Source: Rhodovibrio salinarum DSM 9154 (GTDB lineage: Bacteria; Pseudomonadota; Alphaproteobacteria; Kiloniellales; Rhodovibrionaceae). From it: a DNA stretch of 64,000 nucleotides. A program made the position numbers and the translations under genes. The stretch is taken from assembly GCF_000515255.1 (NCBI RefSeq), contig NZ_KI911559.1, positions 2,739,660 through 2,803,659 of the forward strand, in the 5' to 3' direction. Shown one piece after another: positions 60,834-64,000 of this stretch (the stretch's first letter is position 1; each line of letters opens with the position of its first letter). Below the pieces are notes generated by a model, which worked only from the letters and a program-made list of their open reading frames with translations, was not told the DNA's origin and searched no databases.

Positions 60834-61778
60834 CTATCCAGCCAGCCAAGGCTGGCTCAGCAGCCCAAGGGTGAACAGCACGGTGGTGACGAGGTAGCAG
60901 CGCACGATCGCGCGTACCGCCGGGAGGAAGGCCCGTGGCGTCTGCCAAGTGGTGCGGGCGCACTGCAGACTGCGCCAGAGCAGCGGCGCAGCGGCGAGTG
61001 CCGCCAGCGTCGGCCAGGGGAAAACGCCACCGGCCACCCCAACGACCACGACCGCGAGCGCCAGCGCCGCCAGGCCGTTGTACAGCCAGACCGCGCGCGC
61101 CCGGCCCAGGCGTACGACCAGATTGCGCTTGCCGACCAGGCGGTCCTGATGAAAGTCGGGGATCGCGTTGGTGACGGCGAGCGCCATGATCAGGAAACCG
61201 GGCACCAGCGCGGCGAGCAACGCCGGCCCGATCACGTCCGCATCAAACCTCTGGACCTGCAGATGCAGGCTGCCCAATACCATCAGCGGACCGTACGACA
61301 GCGCGATCACGGTCTCGCCCAGGCCGAGGTAGGCGAAGCGGATCGGCGGCGCGACGTAGAAGGCAGCCGCCATTCCGCCCAGACCGGCGTACAGCAGGAT
61401 CGGCCAGCCGGTCAGCCAGGTCAGGTACAGCCCGACTGCCAGCGCGCCAGCGAAGGCGGCAACGCCCAGCCACAACACCGCGGACGACATCGGCGGCGTG
61501 TCCTCGGGATCGAACACGCGGTCGGTGCCCATGCGGCTGTCGAAGTACTCGTTGAACGCCTCGACGCCGACCACCGAGAGCACGATCCCGCCCAGGCCGA
61601 TCCAGAACAGCGTGCCATCGAACGTGCCCAGCATCGCCCAGGCCCAGGCCGCGCCCAGCAGGTAGGGCAGCAAGCCGGCGTAGAGGAAAAAGCGGTAACG
61701 CACGAGGCTGGCGAGCCGGCCCAGCAAGATCACCAGGCTGGACGGACGTGGCGCATAGGTCTGAACGTGCTCGCTCAC
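60834..61778 (-). CDS. UbiA-superfamily prenyltransferase, MenA-like
   Basis: The 314-residue polytopic protein has about eight to nine membrane helices and both Asp-rich motifs of the superfamily: NEYFDSRMGTD (N-x3-D-x3-D type, about residues 76-86) and NAIPDFHQDRLVGKRNLVVR (D-x3-D, about 205-224). The motif forms resemble MenA (DHNA polyprenyltransferase) more than UbiA. These enzymes attach a polyprenyl chain to an aromatic acceptor in the membrane. It sits inside the RiPP operon, 24 bases after radical SAM gene C and 11 before B, so the acceptor may be the peptide-derived product; a housekeeping menaquinone role is the alternative. Confidence 0.88.
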   Translation of the reverse strand: MSEHVQTYAPRPSSLVILLGRLASLVRYRFFLYAGLLPYLLGAAWAWAMLGTFDGTLFWIGLGGIVLSVVGVEAFNEYFDSRMGTDRVFDPEDTPPMSSAVLWLGVAAFAGALAVGLYLTWLTGWPILLYAGLGGMAAAFYVAPPIRFAYLGLGETVIALSYGPLMVLGSLHLQVQRFDADVIGPALLAALVPGFLIMALAVTNAIPDFHQDRLVGKRNLVVRLGRARAVWLYNGLAALALAVVVVGVAGGVFPWPTLAALAAAPLLWRSLQCARTTWQTPRAFLPAVRAIVRCYLVTTVLFTLGLLSQPWLAG

Positions 61779-61802
61779 GGCCCTACCCCGCTCACTGGCG
61801 CG

Positions 61803-62822
61803 TTAGACATAGATCCAACGGTGCAGCTCGGCCGTCTTGGTCGAATCCTGCTCCAGTTCGGTCACGAAGTCCGCGACACGCGGGTCCTGCCAGGCGCGCT
61901 GGAAGTTCGACCAAACCTGCGCCAGCGATTCGGTACGCAGGTCGCCACAGATGAACGGCAGCGCATTGATCAGCTTGACCAGACCGTTGGGTAGCACGAT
62001 CAGCAGCGCCGCCGGGTTCTCCAGCCGCTCGCGCATCTCCTGACGCAGGCCAAGCTCGTGATAGTGCACACGCATCCGGCCGATATACTCGAGCCGCTTC
62101 AGGTAGAGCGTGTTGAAATAGTGCATGTACTGGTCCTCGTTCGGGACCAGCTTTTGCCACGTCTTCACCGCGTTGCCGGTGTACATCGTCCGGCCGGTGT
62201 AGAAGTTCTGCGCGCCCAATTCATGCGCAAGGTCGACGGCGCGGGCGATCTCGTGGGTATTGAACTTGGTCGGCGAGTAGTTGATCTCCAGCGGCACGCC
62301 CGCTTCGACCAGATTGCGGATGCCCTGCATCACCTGGTCGAAATCGCCGCGCACGCGCATCTTGTTGAAGGTCTCGCGGCTGGCGCCATCCATCGAGACC
62401 TGCACAGACTTCACGTCGAGTTCCTTGAGCCGCTGACAAGCTTCCTTGGTCAGATACTGGCCGTTGGTCTCGATCTTGAGCTGGGCACCCCGGCCGGCGG
62501 CATACTCGACCAGATCGAAGAAGCGTGGATGCACCATCGGCTCGCCGCCGGACAGCGAGATATAGGGCACATCGAGATCGATCGCCTGGCGCAGCACGTC
62601 GAACGCCTGCGCGTCGCTCAACTCGTCCTTGAAGGCACGCCCCGGACCGCTCTCCTCAATGCAGTGCAGGCACGCAAAATTACACTCGTTGGTCAGCTGC
62701 CAAGCGAGATAGAGCGGTGCGCCGAGCGCCCCCGAGGTGGTCGTCCCCGGGGTCGCGGGCTGAGGACGCACACCGACGTCTTGGGCGTGACCGACACCCC
62801 CATCACCTTCGAACCCATCCAT
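61803..62822 (-). CDS. Radical SAM protein C of a RiPP cluster
   Basis: The 339-residue protein carries CNFACLHC (Cys47, Cys51, Cys54) and the PqqE-like core YISLSGGEPMVHPRFFDL, LKIETNGQYLTKEACQ, SVQVSMDGASRETFNKM and GVPLEINYSPTKFN. The tail LPNGLVKLINALPFICGDLR keeps one Cys of a SPASM domain; the others are missing. Of the three paralogues it is the closest to a standard radical SAM/SPASM enzyme. It starts 5 bases after the PqqD-like gene, which should deliver the peptide to it. Confidence 0.92.
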   Translation of the reverse strand: MDGFEGDGGVGHAQDVGVRPQPATPGTTTSGALGAPLYLAWQLTNECNFACLHCIEESGPGRAFKDELSDAQAFDVLRQAIDLDVPYISLSGGEPMVHPRFFDLVEYAAGRGAQLKIETNGQYLTKEACQRLKELDVKSVQVSMDGASRETFNKMRVRGDFDQVMQGIRNLVEAGVPLEINYSPTKFNTHEIARAVDLAHELGAQNFYTGRTMYTGNAVKTWQKLVPNEDQYMHYFNTLYLKRLEYIGRMRVHYHELGLRQEMRERLENPAALLIVLPNGLVKLINALPFICGDLRTESLAQVWSNFQRAWQDPRVADFVTELEQDSTKTAELHRWIYV

Positions 62823-62827
62823 GACGC

Positions 62828-63085
62828 CTAGTCCTCAACTATCAGACCGCGCTCACGCAGTTGCTGCGCGAAGACCATCGCCTCGCGGTCGATCCGCGCC
62901 GCCTCGTCAGCATCATAGGAGGCTTTCAGACGTGCCGGAATCTGGTCCTCTGGGGTGCCAGCCTGGATCTCGCGCACGACGGCGGCCGCGGTTGGATTCA
63001 GGGCGTAGACCTTCTCCGACCGGGTTTCGAACAAAACCCCACCGAACTTTTCCTGCCGGAATTTGACGTATTTCGCCAGTTGCAT
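62828..63085 (-). CDS. PqqD/MftB-like peptide-binding (RRE) protein
   Basis: The 85-residue protein (MQLAKYVKFRQEKFGGVLFE) has the PqqD winged-helix pattern: a beta hairpin FGGVLFETRSEKVYALNPTA, then AAAVVREIQAG and a C-terminal helical part ending LRERGLIVED. Such proteins bind the leader of the precursor and present it to the radical SAM enzyme. I start at the ATG at 63085, which matches family length; a frame to 63136 adds an unrelated leader. It is the first gene of the operon. Confidence 0.88.
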   Translation of the reverse strand: MQLAKYVKFRQEKFGGVLFETRSEKVYALNPTAAAVVREIQAGTPEDQIPARLKASYDADEAARIDREAMVFAQQLRERGLIVED

Positions 63086-63432
63086 GCCTACACCATCACA
63101 TCTCAGGATACACGTAGCGGGCAAAGGGTCCCGCAAGCGTTGCCAGGTGTCAACGAAAAATTACACATCTAGTGTCCAGATTCCTTGACACTGAGTTGCC
63201 ACAAGTAAACCGACCTCTAGGGCATCCCCTTATCGCGCATTGCGCGGCCCGGTATACGCCACTGCAAGCCGCACCGGCAGGGGAATTTTGCCGTGAGGGG
63301 TCCGTTGCGCTGCGCACCCATGCTATGGGGATGGCAACTCGTTCGACACCCGACTCGATCGACCAGCGGTATACGTGATGATGCGCATGTCCGCGAGACC
63401 ATCTGACCCCATTTGACCGCGTCCCCTGTCCT
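63086..63432. other. Divergent intergenic region between the RiPP operon and the FecCD permease
   Basis: The 347-base gap must hold the RiPP operon promoter (minus strand) and that of the transporter (plus strand). An inverted repeat AGTGTC-N10-GACACT lies at 63171-63192 and could be an operator. I saw no clear Fur box or -35/-10 pair. Confidence 0.5.
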
Positions 63433-64000
63433 TTGACGAAAACCGCCGAAACAGATTCAGGCTTGGTCCGCTACCGTGCCCAGGTCAAACGCCACGCCGT
63501 CGTCCTGATCGCGCTCGCGGGGGCGTCGGCCTTGGCGTTCGTGACCGATGTCGCGACCGGACCATCCAATATGAATCCCTTGGATGTCGTCCGTGCGATC
63601 CTCGCGCCCGATTCGGTGGCGCGGACCGTCCAGGTCATCGTCTGGGACGTGCGCCTGCCTTATGCCGTCATGGCCCTGCTGGTCGGGGGTGCGCTCTCGC
63701 TCGCCGGCGCGGAGATGCAAACGATCCTGGACAACCCGCTCGCCAGCCCCTTCACCCTCGGCGTCTCCTCGGCCGCCTCCTTCGGGGCGGCGGTCGCCAT
63801 CGTGCTGGGTCTGGGCCTGCCGGGCGTCGCCGATGATTGGATCATCTCCGGCAACGCCTTCGTGTTCGCTTTCGGCTCGGTGCTTCTGCTGCAGGCGCTG
63901 GCGCAGGCGCGCGGCAGTGGGGTGCAGACCCTGATCCTGTTCGGCATCGCCTTGGTGTTCACCTTCAACGCCCTGGTCGCGCTGCTGCAGTTCGTCGCCA
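63433..64000 (+). CDS. FecCD-family ABC transporter permease, 3' end outside window
   Basis: The frame is open from 63382 to the window end. I take the TTG at 63433 as start because a membrane segment (VVLIALAGASALAFVTDV) begins soon after; an ATG at 63571 would remove it. The family signature LPYAVMALLVGGALSLAGAE, then NPLASPFTLGVSSAASFGAA, marks a BtuC/FecD/FhuB-type permease that imports iron siderophores, heme or cobalamin with a periplasmic binding protein and an ATPase. These partners would lie to the right. About 189 residues are visible. Confidence 0.88.
   Translation, partial: MTKTAETDSGLVRYRAQVKRHAVVLIALAGASALAFVTDVATGPSNMNPLDVVRAILAPDSVARTVQVIVWDVRLPYAVMALLVGGALSLAGAEMQTILDNPLASPFTLGVSSAASFGAAVAIVLGLGLPGVADDWIISGNAFVFAFGSVLLLQALAQARGSGVQTLILFGIALVFTFNALVALLQFVA

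Noticed and set aside
63251-63300. GCCACTG (63258-63264) followed by GGGGAA, resembling part of a cobalamin riboswitch upstream of the FecCD permease
   Set aside because: The other conserved blocks of the B12 element and the final CCAGGAGACC-like segment are not visible; likely chance.

Overview
The window is high-GC DNA from an alphaproteobacterium, most likely a Rhodospirillales-type organism and possibly a halophile of the Rhodovibrio/Limimonas kind. This placement is inferred from the gene order ppiD-trpE-trpGDC-moaC-moeA-lexA, the GAAC-N7-GAAC LexA box, the short alphaproteobacterial ProS, LpxI in place of LpxH, and acidic proteins. Most of the sequence is ordinary core genome; the accessory material sits in a few blocks.

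Layout. 1-13.4 kb: ppiD (cut by the left edge) and trpE, then a minus-strand insert (a YibQ-type deacetylase-fold gene and a copA-cueR copper operon with a clear CueR operator), then trpG-trpD-trpC-moaC-moeA and lexA with an SOS box. 13.4-18.8 kb: comEC (minus), gltX and gltA (plus), and a strong terminator. 18.8-33.8 kb: one long minus-strand envelope and translation cluster, read right to left as rpsB, tsf, pyrH, frr, uppS, cdsA, dxr, rseP, bamA, skp, lpxD, fabZ, lpxA, lpxI, lpxB.

34.3-39.3 kb is accessory. A diguanylate cyclase gene is cut in two by an intact IS66-family element (34930-37621) with a perfect 8-bp target duplication, followed by an AT-rich, Mrr-like restriction endonuclease gene. 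39.3-46.1 kb holds proS-lolC-lolD-dnaE (minus). 46.3-52.3 kb holds etfB without etfA, a dimethylglycine/sarcosine dehydrogenase-like flavoenzyme with a possible small upstream gene, rlmE and a Ppx/GppA phosphatase.

52.5-55.2 kb begins with tRNA-Gln(CUG) and carries a retron. Its reverse transcriptase has the retron hallmarks NAxxH and VTG and is fused to a C-terminal trypsin-like serine protease. The reading frame is broken (or programmed to shift) at a run of six C. A 124-nt structured RNA candidate, flanked by 8-nt complementary ends, lies just upstream of the RT. 55.2-58.6 kb holds a PAS-domain protein and the ycjX-ycjF pair.

58.6-63.1 kb is the most unusual block, a minus-strand operon: PqqD-like peptide-binding protein, radical SAM enzyme, MenA/UbiA-type prenyltransferase, second radical SAM enzyme, a 47-residue PqqA-like precursor peptide with a perfect Shine-Dalgarno and a terminator hairpin, and a third radical SAM enzyme. 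I read it as a RiPP pathway that may make a prenylated, membrane-anchored, peptide-derived product, perhaps a redox cofactor. The right edge enters a FecCD-type ABC transporter permease on the other strand.
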